A stretch of 64,000 nucleotides of DNA from Sindora glabra (lineage: Eukaryota; Streptophyta; Magnoliopsida; Fabales; Fabaceae): contig CM035235.1 in assembly GCA_020226215.1 (NCBI GenBank), forward strand, positions 74,549,283 through 74,613,282. The letters run 5' to 3'. The notes below the pieces were generated by a model, which saw only the letters and a list, made by a program, of their open reading frames with translations, was not told where the DNA came from and did no database searches. How positions within the stretch are numbered: position 1 is the first letter of the stretch; each line of letters opens with the position of its first letter. Below, piece after piece: positions 51,549-64,000 of the stretch. Both the position numbers and the translations under genes were made by a program.

Positions 51549-53710
51549 AGGAATAGAATTAGCGAGACATAAAAAGTAGGTTTTTCAACCAAGATTTTCA
51601 TTGCTATTGGAATACTGTTACCTGAGAGAAAAGTAAGCAGTGACCAACCTGTTACTTCTGGGAGCTTTACAAGTTTGACATTGTGTAGAAAGTATTTCGG
51701 AGGCGGAAGGAAGCATATTCATTATTTCCAGGATATGGGGGGTTGGTAATCCGTGGTTGGTCGTTAGAGTTCAAAATGATAGACAAAAACGGTAACATGA
51801 CAAATGATGATTATGGATTTGGTACGTAGTTTATCAATGAAATAACTTGCAAATGACGTAAAATGGGGCCCATTGGATCAATGGCTGAGACACCGCCACA
51901 ATAGAGGTTAAGGGCAGTTCAGCTTTAGCTTCAGTAGTTGTTAGACACTTATATTTCTCATCTTTGGTTAGCTCTTAGTAGAGTAGATGCATCCTGACTT
52001 TCAAAACCAAAGCTTCCTTTGAATTCAATTTATTTAAATCAAAATCATTTTAATTCATATACAAATAAATTTTGATTGATTCAGAAATTATTTTTCATTT
52101 GAAAAAAAATGGAAATTGTATAAAATTCAATTGAGAGGCAAAAATTGACTGTATGCATTAGACGAGTATGAAATTAATACAGCAAGTATTGAATGACAGA
52201 TACAATGAATTCCAACGGATCACATCAGATTTGACTTAATTTCAAAATTTAGAAGTAAAACATGATCTGCAAATGAGTTGAATGTTAGAATAGTCTTGAA
52301 AGAGAGAATATAAAGGATTGATTACCGTGGCATTAGCAGAAGGTATTTTACTTTTTACCTATTAATTTCAATTTATCTTTATTTCTTTTACTATGTAAAA
52401 GGTTATAATTTAAGAAAAATATTAAAAAAAAAAGCCTCTCTGCGAAAGAAACTCTGGTATGTATTGTTGAAAAAATACAAAATATATAATTCTTTTAATG
52501 CTTTATTGATTTAATTAATAATTATTGACTATTGGTTTTAGGATATGGTTAAAAGGTGTGTGTTTTTTGACATATCTTGGAAAGAGTTAGCAATAGTAAT
52601 ATGTGTAAGTTGTAAAAAGGTGAAGAGAGGGAGGGTGCACGAGAAGATTGTTTTCCATAATTGTTCGTGCAAACAATTCAATCATGCTTTGGGTGTGCCC
52701 TTCCCATTTTGATTAGGAAGAGACGTGGGATACCTGCTATTAGATATTTCATTTTCTTAATTTTGTAAATGCTATTAAATAAACATGTTGAATAGTTGGT
52801 ATGATATATATAAGCACCTAATCTCAGCTTAGATGTTTGGTTTTCATAAAGAAAAATGCAAATTATTAGTAGGATGCATGTAAAAATATAAGAAAATGCA
52901 GTCCTAACAAATTATGATTAAAACTTACGTAAAAAAATAAATAGCAAAAATTTTAATATACAAGAGAAAATGACACTCACATGATTCGTAGAACAAAGAA
53001 AATAATTAAATTTGATTCAACTTTTTAAAAATTGTCAACAAAAAAGTTTGTCAAAATCCAGATATTTATTTGGTACATGAATTATGTGTTTGGATGGAAC
53101 CCATTGATTTGCATAATCTCACTCTTTAAGCTAACAATTTTTATGCATATAGTTATATGTTCTTTCTCTTCATTAAATTAGAATTAGGATATTTTTGTAA
53201 TATAATTATGAGTTCTTTCTCTTCATTCAATTAGAATTAGGATATTGTGGTAAATGAGGAGAAGGAATGAAGTGCACAAGTTGAAAAGCCAACATAACAA
53301 GTTAAGGATATAATGATTAAACCTTATACAAATTAAGATGTGGATTTGAATGGCTTTCTTGATTGCCTCGGTTTGCTGCGTCGTCTCGAAGGAATGCCAA
53401 AGGCGCACAGCACAGGCTCCTTTCCTTGCAGTTTACGCTAACCCAATTTTCCATTCATTACGTAAGCTTATAGGCATCATTTAGCTTTCTCTATTATGCA
53501 TTTTATCTCCGAACACATGTCACCATCAGCATTAATATCTTATCGAAACAAAAACAATACATTCCAATGTCGTATGCACTCACTTGACACGGATTTATCT
53601 AGAAACAAACCCAAAAGCAGCATAAAGTAAAATTCACTCAAAGCCTCAAATGGTCTGCAAAGGGAAGTGCTAAACTATCAAATATTTTAAGAATGGCACC
53701 TTCGGCTCAA
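51549..53710. other. Spacer between QRT3-like copy B and the tRNA
   Basis: The first few hundred bases are likely promoter of copy B (minus strand). The rest is AT-rich without a supported gene. Two near-identical phrases, GAATTAGGATAT preceded by TTCTTTCTCTTCATT, occur near 53160-53245. Confidence 0.55.
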
Positions 53711-53794
53711 GTCAGGATGGCCGAGTGGTCTAAGGCGCCAGACTCAAGTTCTGGTCCTCGATAGAGGGCGTGGGTTCAAATCCCACTTCTGACA
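53711..53794 (+). tRNA. tRNA-Leu (anticodon CAA)
   Basis: The 84-nt cloverleaf has acceptor arms GTCAGGA and TTCTGAC plus discriminator A. The A box is TGGCCGAGTGG and the B box GGTTCAAATCC. The anticodon stem-loop CCAGACTCAAGTTCTGG carries CAA. A long variable arm (TCCTCGATAGAGGG) is as expected for class II leucine tRNA. It has no intron and no encoded CCA. It differs from the chloroplast tRNA-Leu(CAA), so it is a nuclear gene. Confidence 0.96.
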
Positions 53795-54158
53795 AAATAC
53801 ATTAGTGTTTCATTTATTTATATCTCCATTTTCTTCTACATGTTTTGTCCCTTCCCAAAATCCCACTTCTAACACAAACAATTTCTTCATTTTATTTATA
53901 AATCCATTTTCTTCACTTAATTTATAACTCAACATGTTGTATCCTTTCCCAAACTCATTCTTGCAAGTGATTTAAGCCTTGCTTTCTGTTTGTATGACTC
54001 ATCATACAAACAAAACACCTTATACCTGGATCCATTTTCTTCACTTAATTTATAACTCAACATGTTGTATCCTTTCCCCAAATTCATTCTTGCAAGTGAT
54101 TTAAGCCTTGCTTTCTGTTTGCATGACCCATTATACAAACAAAACACCTTATACCTTG
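53781..54158. repeat. Nested tandem duplications next to the tRNA
   Basis: The last bases of the tRNA (TCCCACTTCTGACA at 53781) recur 80 bp later as TCCCACTTCTAACA (53861). The following sequence also recurs (TTTATTTATA, ATCCATTTTCTTC, TTTCCCAAA). A second unit of 128 bp starting ATCCATTTTCTTCACTTAAT at 53902 is repeated at 54030 with few differences, ending about 54158. No functional tRNA is remade. Confidence 0.85.
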
Positions 54159-54373
54159 ATTTGTGGCAATGGTTTTAAAAGGAGAAATGATCGATGGAAT
54201 ATGCATTGCGAACAATCTTGCTAAACAAATTCTTCAATTTTCAAAATGAGATTTATGAGTCTCATGGACACTATCTATAATCACTTTTTGACAGAATATA
54301 TTAGAGGAAAGACAGGAAAAAGATCTCGAGAGCGTTCCAACTATTTTAGTATTGCCTTGCTTTAATTTAATGG

Positions 54374-57300
54374 TTACATAGATTTTTGTATAGTAAATAC
54401 AGGACCAAGGTTCAATGGAAGAACGCTCCAATAGGAACCCTGACAATCAACCAAACAACTGTGCCACTTAATTCTGTAAGAACCACCGGGAAAATCTGAT
54501 ACATCAAGTGTGCAACTTGAGAACCCCTGTCCTTTCTGGTTAGGTTCAAAACTGACAAATGCATTCACCGCCCTCTTATTATTATCATCCCCAATACGTT
54601 TACCACATCTGCTCTTCCCCATCATACAGTCAGAGACATGGCAAAACAACTTCTTGTTCAATTCAATAATTTCATCATCTTTCCAAGCTTCATATCCAGA
54701 TGGCAATTCATCTAAGGTCTGAGCATCTGGTATAGGCACCTGAGAGGTTACTCCACAATAAAGGATACAGTACAACTTGGTCAGCCGAACATGGAGGTTT
54801 GGGGGAACATTTTTCAGTTGAAGACAAAGGTCCAATGATAGGTGGAAGCCTGGCAAAACAGATAAATTTACACCATTCTTTGTGTCTTCACTATGGACAA
54901 ACAGCTCACACCCAACAAGTTGCCTGGATAAATGATGCAAACAGAACATCAGAACATTGTTAAAGTAGTAAAAAGTTGGCCACATACTGTACTTAGTTCC
55001 CAAACAATAATAATTCATATATTCACTCGAACTGCCTGTGATCTCTAGATATCCCTTCTTCCTGGATAGTAAGAGAAAACAAGGCCCACTGAACTATTAC
55101 TAAATCTGTAGAGTTGAATGCATAATAAACTCAAAAATAGTTCACTGAAATGCAAAAATTAAGCACAAAAAGAATAATGCCCATTCACAAACGGGGAGAT
55201 CCAAAAAAAAAAAAAAACTGGCAAACAGCTAAAGAACATAAATTAGAAAACTTCATTCTGGAGAATCCTGAGGCAATACACTGGAAAGTAGACTCAACAA
55301 TTTGAAACACAGAACTCTAATCCACTCTACCAGGTAAAGAGGAAATTCAAAGGCCAAGTGTGAAATACAGCTAATGCTTCCAAGAAATTAATAAAAAGAT
55401 GGTCCAGGCTGAGATCATTATAAGCAATCAATACTAGCATTCCATGTGCTTCAGAGTTTGAACTTTCAATTAAAATCCTATTAATATGGATATCAAAGCA
55501 ATCTACATACCTTACTTTAAAGAAGTACCTGGGAATTCGAAAGGGAATGTAAATCCATTTCATCAAAGTATTTAAAATAAGTAGTAAACCATTCTTAGCA
55601 ATTTGAGATACAGTCCTTTCATCATGCTCCTTATTTGCTTCATCTTTCAAAGCAGTAGCCCCAGAGATAGCATAACTACAAACATTGAGAAACTCATTAT
55701 CCCAATAATCAATGCTCCAGGTTTGATATCTGGAATGCAAGTGATAACAGTTCAGGGGATGGCCCATAAAATTTGACAACAGAAAGAGATCATTCCTAAC
55801 ATCATGATCTACATGCCAAAGTCTTGCCATTAAATTTTGGATTGCCAAGACTTGCAATAAGTTACAAGAGTTGTTATTAACAGTAAAAATTCCATGAGAA
55901 TTCTGTTCTATGAGAGAAATTACAAAGGCTGCAGTAAATGCCAATAGTGAACAACTTAGTGCAAGCGCTGCAATGACAGTTGAACTTTCACAATCCATCT
56001 CCATAAAAGATGTTCCAATTAGATCAAGCTCCTCTGCCAGCCCTTGCAATTGGAAGGTAATTCGAGAAATTTCTTGAAGAGATTTCAGGTATTCAAGCAC
56101 AATATCTCCCTCAGCTTCTATCTTGCTGCAATTCCAATCTACATTCAGTAGAACTTGTCTCAAAACTTTAATTATACCCACCACATTTTCCAAAACTCTA
56201 GCTCTTAAAGATAGAAACCACCTCTGGAAGCAGAATGACTGACAACTTGTGACAGCTGTTTCTAAAATTCCCATAGAAGAGCAGAGTGCCTCGTGAGCTG
56301 CAGCTAACTTTATACAATAATGACTATTGTTAATGCTCAAAGCAGTCCTTGGGTCCTTCTCCAAGTAGTCACCATAAGTAAAAGGTAATTTGTTATTTTC
56401 CAAAAACTCCTTGAAATCGGACCCTTGTTTTGGTAAAATAAGAAGTTGAACCTCCCCTTCAGAGTAAGCATATTGAAACAACGCTTCTAACCAGCTACAG
56501 CAAGAGTTAGATTTAACCTTCTGAGCTAACTTACTAAATAGAGCAGCGGCCAACAGCCATTCTCCCTGACATGCTGCAGATGTACCTACCCTGTAAGCAG
56601 TCCAGTTTTCTGCTTCTGTCATGATCCTATGCACAAAATCTAGGGTATCAATTTTACATTTAACAAAACAACTGTGTGGAAATATACTCAGGTTATAATA
56701 ATCAGACTTTTCACTAGCCTCATGGACCAAGCCACCCCAAATAGATCCACTGTGCAATAAAAAACAGTACATCATGTCTGTGGAGCAATCAAATAAATTG
56801 CACTTACAGACAAGTTCAACCAGAGTCTGCACTCTACTCAATAACTGATCATTGATAGCACCATCCTTATAAAGACTCTGAAGGAAGGCCACCAAAAATC
56901 TGTATATTTTACGACCAAATTTTGAAATAATGGTTCTGTGCTTTCCTCCACCAAAGTTCACAGCCACATGATCTGATAGTGCTTCTTGACCTGTGGTTGT
57001 GACTGTCACAATATAATCAATCACTAAATTTATATTATCGACTACCATGACACCTAGATAAGGATGCTTTCCAACAATAGATAGGAGATTCTTTAGCAAA
57101 TTCTGAAGATCTTGAAACAGCTTGAAATCAATTTGGCCAGCATCCAACAATGGCATTACCAAAAGAGTGATCTGATCTTTGATTAGCGAGATAACCCGTG
57201 AAGGCAGGGAAGAAGAACAGCAGACACCATTTTCAATATCTGTTCTCCCTGCAATCTTACAGGACAGTTCCACCAGAATATTGATGACCAAATGGCTCTT

Positions 57301-59985
57301 CCTCAGGAGAGGATATCCGATTGCATTCTCAGCAAAAGCTAGCAGCTTGGCAAATGCATAAAGGTCCACATTAGGTGATGTAGGGAAAATAAACAGAAGG
57401 ATCTGCAAATCACCTAATGCAAGTAAGCAGAGTTCATAATTAATAATTAATAAAAGATAATGAGATGATAATTTGAATGGTACTGGAGCCAAACCTTATG
57501 CAAAACCTGCAGAGCTTCATATTGCAAAGCTGATGAAATAGCCGGCTCCTCCAATATGCAAATTAATTTATGAGATAGATCTGAATTGACTGGATAGTGA
57601 CACAGCCCTTTTTTAAATAGAAATCGCAAGCATTTTAATGAGATTTCTTGTATACGTGAAGTTCTTCCTTGGTGGAGTATTGAAAGAAGAAACGACACCT
57701 GTAATATGCATTTAAAGGAATATTACATAGAGAAAAATATTGCACCAAATTCCAGAGGAATGATGCTTCAATTTATTATCAGCTTTTCTCTCTCTCTCTT
57801 CCCCCCCCCCCCTTCTATTGATGACATTCATTACTACCTTTACATTTTTTAACATGCACTTTGTGGATTATTTCCATAAATGTCATAAAACTTGTAAACT
57901 TTGAAGACTAAGCAAATCAAAGAGGCAGTCACCTGTTCAGAGATAAGAAGTGTTGAAATGGAAGCCAATTTTGAAAGTGAGAACAGCATGGCTACCAATA
58001 ATTCTTCATCTGAAGAATTCAACACCAGCTCTACACCATTCTGCATTAATCAATTATTACGTAAAATAAGATGCGACATAAGTGATGATTTTCAGAATGT
58101 AATTGACCAGAAGAAAAATTTACAAGCTTCTGCATGCTCATTAGATACTCTAGCAATCAATATACTATGTTAGACCATAGTGTTTAGTATTCAATACCAG
58201 CATTCAAGCAGGCGGTAAAAGATCCATTTGATACAAAAACAATTAAATTCAGTATGGCAATAAAAGCAAATACTTCTAATTTACATTTTCATATAAAGTT
58301 GTTTTAAATTTCAAAGAATAACAGATTGGCCCATCAGATTGTACAAAGAACAAAGGTAAGTATTATTGACCGGCTAGATAATGCATTACTATAGCATTGG
58401 GAAGACAAATTTTTCAAACTTGATCATGGACTTATCATGATAACATTGAGACAAAATTATTAAACGTAAGTAACTTAGTTCATTAGCGCATCATTTCATG
58501 TTTCAGATGGAAATCTAGGAATCAACAGAAATATTTGGTTGACCACTAAGTATGATATATATGTTTTATAATGAGAAGACATGCTCTGCAGCCACAAAAT
58601 CCAGGAAGAATATCCAAAAGAACAAGAAGGATCTTAGATGTCACAAGAAATAAAAAGCCAAAGACCTTATAGGCTTTAGTTGCAACTGTATATGAGCACC
58701 TGAATTTTGCAAAAGCCCGTGCTGCAGATAACTTTACAGGCAAGGATATCTCAGATGAAATCACTATGTTGATCAGCATCTCTAACGTGATACATGCAAA
58801 ATCATCTGATTTCTCACAAAAGCATCCTGCAGCAAATAATGATGCTTTTACCTGTGAAAATCAAATTCAAAATTTCAGTTGTGTATAATTACATAGAGTT
58901 ATGTAATCAATCAGTAATAGTTCCAGAAAAACCAGTTAAAATAGGATAGACATTTGGAAAATTTCCCCAGCCAATCAATGTTCATGCACTCGAAAATGGA
59001 CTCAATATCAAATCACCATCCATCCATATATAAAGTCCTAAATGATTTAATTTTCTTAATCACATGCCATTCAACTGTAAAACAGCAATTTAACTGTATC
59101 AACAAACATTAAAATTCTGTAGTTTCTCATGTGGCAGCAAGAGTAGATGGATCAAGTACTTATATTCTTGCATTCCATAGCCACGTAATAGAAGCATAGA
59201 CACCGAGACTGCATCAGTAACTATAAACGCATGCCCTTTTTTTCCCCATTATCACAACATATCGCTGATTGACTTGGAAGCACAGTCAATTAGAAATTAA
59301 GAATATTCAAGTCTTGCTTAAAGAAGCAACATGCATATGTAACTATAAAATTAGACATTCAGGACAACAGAACATGTGCGAGACACTAATCTTACCTCCA
59401 AAGCATGCGGAGAAACAAGACTGGAAAGAATCAAATATCGTATTTGGGCGTCATCTTTGGCAAAATCAGCCCAGCAACCAAACAGAACCAAAGTCATTGC
59501 TCTTGACTCGGAATCACAGCCGTCAAAAACAGTTTTCACTCTTTTCAACAATTCCAAGCGGTTTGACGCTCCGACCTTTGACAGTAGCCCTTTATATAGT
59601 TTGTGCTTCCGGTGCTTCATTTCAGATAAGAAAATCCTGACGATGGAAAGCCTGATGTGTTGGTCACCTAACCTAAATGCATCGGCAAGGCGCAAGAGGA
59701 TGGTATCGGCAAATAGCATATCTTCACCCGGCAGCAACCCAAAAATTCTAAAAAGAGCCATGTTAGATTCAGGTTCTCTACTCCATTGCTCCAGGCGGGG
59801 GCCAAATTGCAATATGGCTTGAACAGGTGCTCCTGGTGAATTAATAAGACATGAAAGGAAAGCAGAAGAGAGTTGAATAAGAAATAAGAGAAAGAGAAAG
59901 GTGGGTGACCTGGTTTCTTAGAACGAAGGCCCTTCTCAAGCTGAATACTCCATTCCATGGCAGAAGCCGCAGGAGTTGTTTCCAT
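54374..59985 (-). CDS. EMB1895: Integrator complex subunit 7 homologue (EMB1895-like)
   Basis: ARM-repeat subunit of the Integrator complex, which cleaves snRNA 3' ends in the nucleus. The Arabidopsis homologue EMB1895 is embryo-essential. Exons in transcript order: 59985-59910, 59832-59396, 58851-58666, 58040-57933, 57698-57495, 57402-55511, 54923-54374. They join in frame to 1150 aa, close to the recalled length of the Arabidopsis protein (about 1130). The N-terminal part (WSIQLEKGLRSKKPGAPVQA, then QFGPRLEQWSREPESNMALF) and the helical repeats (LSIVRIFLSEMKHRK) fit INTS7. The C-terminal domain is LSLDLCLQLKN, FEPNQKGQGFSSCTLDVSDF and SYRIKWHSCLVDCQGSYW. The acceptor of the sixth exon has two candidates (57410 and 57402); only the second keeps frame. 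All introns are GT-AG. Confidence 0.92.
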
Positions 59986-60116
59986 GGGAGACGCTGCTTA
60001 ATCTCTTGCACAAATCGGCTATGGCTATGCTCGTTCAATCTCAATTCAAAGTTACGTCTAGGAATACAACATCGTCTCTGATTAGTGACTCTAGGTTTGT
60101 CGGCCTCTTATTTTGG

Positions 60117-60159
60117 TGGGCCTCAATGGGCTGATCCAGTTACTTTTAATATTAGCCCA
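60117..60159 (-). promoter_or_regulatory. Site II (TGGGCY) cluster in the INTS7 promoter
   Basis: TGGGCC at 60117-60122, TGGGCT at 60127-60132 and AGCCCA (inverse TGGGCT) at 60154-60159 lie 130-175 bp upstream of the start codon. TGGGCY site II elements bind TCP factors and are common in promoters of plant housekeeping genes. The sites are visible; function is inferred. Confidence 0.5.
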
Positions 60160-63100
60160 TCCCACTGGGAAGGAAAATGAGAGAGTTCCGTTCTGAATGT
60201 GATCCATTAAGACTTGGTTTGGCACACTATGTACCGATGGTATAAGATAAGCTGACAAGCTATACAATTGGAATTTACATTATATTCGGAGATTTATAAT
60301 TTATTCAAAAAAAATTTTAAAAATTAATTCTGTATAAGACTATCACTCCTCTTTTATACAATTAATTCTGTATAAAACTATCTATTCCATAGGAGAGAGA
60401 GTAGAGGTAGATAGAATAATATTAATATGAATTCTAAATTATAAAAATTAAAGAATTCTTTTTAATTTTTCTCTTTTATATCTCTCGTATATATTTCTTA
60501 TAAAATTAAAATTAAAATTAAAAAAAATCTTTTATGCTAATACTTATATTTTAATTGTATGTTTTTAAATTTTTATTTGATAATATTATATTATATTTAT
60601 GATACTTGTGGATAGTGTATATTATTTTTTAAATATCTTTCAATATTTTATATAAAGTATTTATTAAATTTTATATTCTTAAATTAATTTATCATTTTTT
60701 TTTTACTAATTTGTTATACAAACATCCATAAATACATATCAATATGTACATAGCACACATACACACACACACACATGTACCTTTGAGTATGTATATTGGT
60801 AATTGTTTCATTATTATAGTGTAAACCTTTAATCTATATATATGTTATAATTTTTTAAATATATTATTTATATACTTTAAATTCATTTAGAATAATTTTA
60901 TTATTTTTATATGTTATTGATATTTTAATTAAATTAATTATTTTTTAAGTCCATGCATTCTTCTACAACATGATAACAAATAAAAAATAAAAAAAAATTT
61001 ACGAGCATTCATCTTATAAGTAAAAAAATCAAAGATGATATAATATATTATATTATTCTATACAATATTATACTATATATTCAATAATTTTTATACTATA
61101 CTATATGGTATATCAAACAAAAATTAAGATGGGAATATAAAAATTAATATAACAACAATGAATTGAAATTCTTTCTTTTTTTATATTATTTTAAGGGAGA
61201 TTAGTACATAATTTTTACTTTAAAATTTACTTTTTTTTTGTTTGAATCCACAATTTCAAAAAAAAATTATATTCATTTCTCTTCAAAATTCGCCACATAT
61301 ATTTTTTCTAAAAAAAATGCACCATACTCAAATCTAATAATAATTCATGGAAGGGACCACGACCGGCGTTTTTGTTGATATTCTTCACTTTCCATTTTGG
61401 TGACCACGCAATTCCATCAGAAGACCTTGGCTTTATTCAGCCACAGGCAAATAAATAAATATAATAACATTGCCTCAACCATAAGTCGCGCAAATTGATG
61501 GGTGTCTTCGTTGTTCAAGTTGATGAAAATGCTGAGTCACTTCTAAAAAAAAAAAAAAAAAATTGAAGACAAATCCTAACCGTAGGAATTGCTAAGTTGC
61601 AATTATCGGTATCTAGCAAATTATGTTTTAAATTAATAATAATATTTTATTTAATATTTTAATTTGATTTTAATTTTAATAAATTCACTTTTAACATTAA
61701 TCTTTTTTAATTAATTCTAAGTCTTGTTAGAACTTCTACATTTTCACAAATCAATATTAATTGTCAGTTAAATATAATAATCACTGTTGCAACTTGCAAT
61801 GATTCGAAAGTAATAAAGATAATAAATAAGAGAAAGTATTTGCACATAAATAAAAGAAATTAGCGAGATTCTAAAATAAATCATATGTGATTAATAATTT
61901 AATATTTTTTATAATGATTAAAGTGATAATTCATTTAATGTAAAATTATAAATATATAAAATTTTACATTCTAACCTTAAACATTATAAAAAATAAAGGA
62001 CATAATATAATATTAAACTTCACTACACAATTAAAATAGCAGTTTAAAATGTTTTTGTTAGTTGTTGATGTTGATATCGTGTCAATGTGTGATGTGCGAC
62101 CATTGACTATTCTCAGTTCCAATCCAATAGATTTAAATTTTTGGCATATTCTCACGCAAGCATGCGACAAGTTGTAATTGTAATGACAGCTCTTAGCATG
62201 AATTGAATTCCCTATTGTATATATTCAATGTAGGTTACCTGCAATGCTCCCAAGCCATTCTCACTAAGAATTGTTTGACAGAGTGTTTGATAGAGGATGT
62301 TTGATAAATAATTTTTTATTAATTTTTAATTAATTGAGATTATTTTAATTTATTAACCAAGTTAATCAATTTTAGATGTTTAATAAACATCTAATTCAAT
62401 AAACTTATTGATTTCAATCAATTAATTTAAGAAAATGGAGAATTTCAACATTTTCAACAACTAATTCATTAAATATTTATAAAAAATCAAAAATACCTCA
62501 AATTAATAATAATAATCAATTTCACTCATTATTTTATTGAAAGTGCAAATAAAAAGAGTCAAATCTTTGCTCATAAACATATAATACATTGTACTTAACC
62601 AATATACTATTATATGTTCTTAATTAAGTGTGTGTATATATATATATAAGGACAGAAATAAATCAGATTATTTACAAGCAACTTATGATTTAATTTGTTG
62701 AAAGCATAACTTGACTTATTTATTTAAGTAAACAAATCATGTTTAGACTAATATATTAGGCTATTTATTAAATAAACCTAACTTATTTAACTTTAAATTT
62801 GACTTGTAGGTTTATTTGGCTGACCTATTTAACTAATATATTATTCTAATCTAATCTAGTTAAATTAATTAATTAATTGTATTATAATTATTATTAATTT
62901 TTATCATTATACCTTCTTTTTTGTTAATACAATCATCAATATTCTCAAAGTTTAAATTTTATGATTGATAAATTTATGTTATTATATTATTTAATATTTT
63001 CATTTTAAATAAATATGATTATTGTTTATTAAGTTGAATTATTGAAATCTTTATAAAAGTAGAAAGAAAATTTTGTTCAATGCATTATTTATTTAACAAA

Positions 63101-63388
63101 ATTAGCAATTTTTTATTAAGAAATCTATATATAACATATATACCTAAATTTATAAGTTTATTAATAATTCATTTAAATTTTAATAATTAGACCTAAATAG
63201 GCTAATAAGTTAGATTAAACTTATTAAATTTTATGTATAAGTTAAGCCAAACTAAAATTTTAAGGACATCTTATTAAGGCTGCATCTATAATTAGGTGAG
63301 GATTCATTGAGTAATAAATGAGTCTAAAAAGGATTTAAAGTGATATGAATAGTATTTGTTGCATTGAGATTTTTGCAAAATTTTAGGC

Positions 63389-63520
63389 AAATGGTCAACC
63401 ATTGTTCATGAGTTCTAGGTAAAGTTAACCCTAGAAACAAATAGTTAACCATTTAGTTCAAAATGGTCAATCATTTGCCTATTGGCAAACCTTTTTACTA
63501 ATAACAAATAGTTGACTATT
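63389..63520. repeat. Four copies of a quasi-palindromic 15-mer
   Basis: AAATGGTCAACCATT (63389), AAATAGTTAACCATT (63439), AAATGGTCAATCATT (63461) and AAATAGTTGACTATT (63506) fit the consensus AAATRGTYRAYYATT. Each is nearly self-complementary. Three contain a TTGAC core on one strand. Confidence 0.75.
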
Positions 63521-63738
63521 GGTCCCTTATTTTCTCATACTTATTAATATGGATAATAACATAATTTAATGGGCATGTGATGAGATTAAAATGCAAGGCC
63601 TATGACTTCAATGTAATGAAATGAGATGTAGGGTCAAGTGAAGAAAGCATGGGGTAGTTTATAAATAAATAATGCAAATCTTTTTTAAGTCAACATCTTT
63701 AAATCCTATACCACTATGTGAGCATGTATGAACATATG

Positions 63739-63740
<2 letters not shown>

Positions 63741-63818
<78 letters not shown>
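63741..63818. repeat. (TA)39 microsatellite
   Basis: A 78-bp uninterrupted TA run lies in intergenic DNA. Confidence 0.97.
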
Positions 63819-63822
<4 letters not shown>

Positions 63823-64000
63823 ACATAGAATGGTTTAATTTATATTCACCGTACTTATTTTGCATTAATTAATCATGATAAAGAAGAGTGCTTGAATATA
63901 TATGATTGTGAATGAATCAATTTGATGTTATGCAATAAAGGTATGATAATGTTGATGAATGTCTTTGTATTTTGCATCTAAATTGCCTATTTGAATTGAA

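Larger units (their letters stand above)
59986..64000. other. AT-rich spacer upstream of INTS7
   Basis: About 59986-60180 is the INTS7 leader and promoter. Beyond it the DNA is extremely AT-rich, with a (CA)n run near 60760-60775, a motif cluster at 63389-63520 and a long (TA)n tract. No protein or RNA gene is supported. Confidence 0.65.

Noticed and set aside
53929..54147. Minus-strand ORF with an internal 43-residue repeat next to the tRNA
   Set aside because: The repeat is the 128-bp DNA duplication; the ORF stays open only because one copy has an extra base. No recognised protein family.
1..64000. CRISPR arrays, bacterial operons, viral or LTR-retrotransposon coding regions
   Set aside because: No spaced direct-repeat array, no reverse transcriptase, integrase or gag-like ORF, and no polycistronic arrangement was seen; all clear genes are plant nuclear genes.

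Overview
The window is nuclear DNA of a flowering plant, most likely a eudicot. It has AT-rich intergenic DNA, intron-rich genes with GT-AG splice sites, single-copy plant genes (RAN1-type copper ATPase, VQ protein, UPL1/2-type HECT ligase, QRT3-type polygalacturonases, Integrator subunit 7), a nuclear tRNA-Leu and many small MITE/SINE-like insertions. I cannot name the species. There is no sign of bacterial, organellar or viral sequence. Gene models were built by hand from splice sites, reading frame and recalled family similarity. All seven protein-gene models keep frame across every junction, but none has transcript support here.

Layout: (1) 403-5831 (+), 3' part of a RAN1/HMA7-like Cu(I) P1B-ATPase, eight exons, the 5' end off the window. 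(2) 5832-9935, AT-rich spacer with fold-back elements, a SINE-like fragment and an (AAT)n tract. (3) 9936-10607 (+), single-exon VQ-motif gene (JAV1/VQ22-like). (4) 10608-13207, spacer with a Stowaway-like MITE and a SINE with perfect target-site duplication. (5) 13208-16500 (-), BCD1/ZNHIT6-like zf-HIT protein, five coding exons, with a possible non-coding first exon near 19.5-19.7 kb. (6) 22659-25348 (+), three-exon gene of unknown function. (7) 26666-41262 (+), giant UPL1/UPL2-type HECT E3 ligase, 14 exons, about 3775 aa. (8) 42661-44537 (-) and 49596-51425 (-), two tandem QRT3-like polygalacturonase genes. (9) 53711-53794 (+), tRNA-Leu(CAA) with tandem duplications just downstream. (10) 54374-59985 (-), Integrator complex subunit 7 (EMB1895-like), seven exons. 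(11) 59986-64000, AT-rich spacer with short repeats.

The genes do not form one pathway. They cover copper delivery in the secretory system, jasmonate/WRKY-linked regulation, box C/D snoRNP assembly, ubiquitin ligation, cell-wall pectin breakdown and snRNA 3'-end processing. I found no convincing undescribed system. The best second looks are the unknown three-exon gene, the tandem QRT3-like pair beside INTS7 (a neighbourhood I recall from Arabidopsis), a GC-AG intron inside the HECT domain, the tRNA-tail duplications, the SINE with 13-bp duplication and several fold-back elements.
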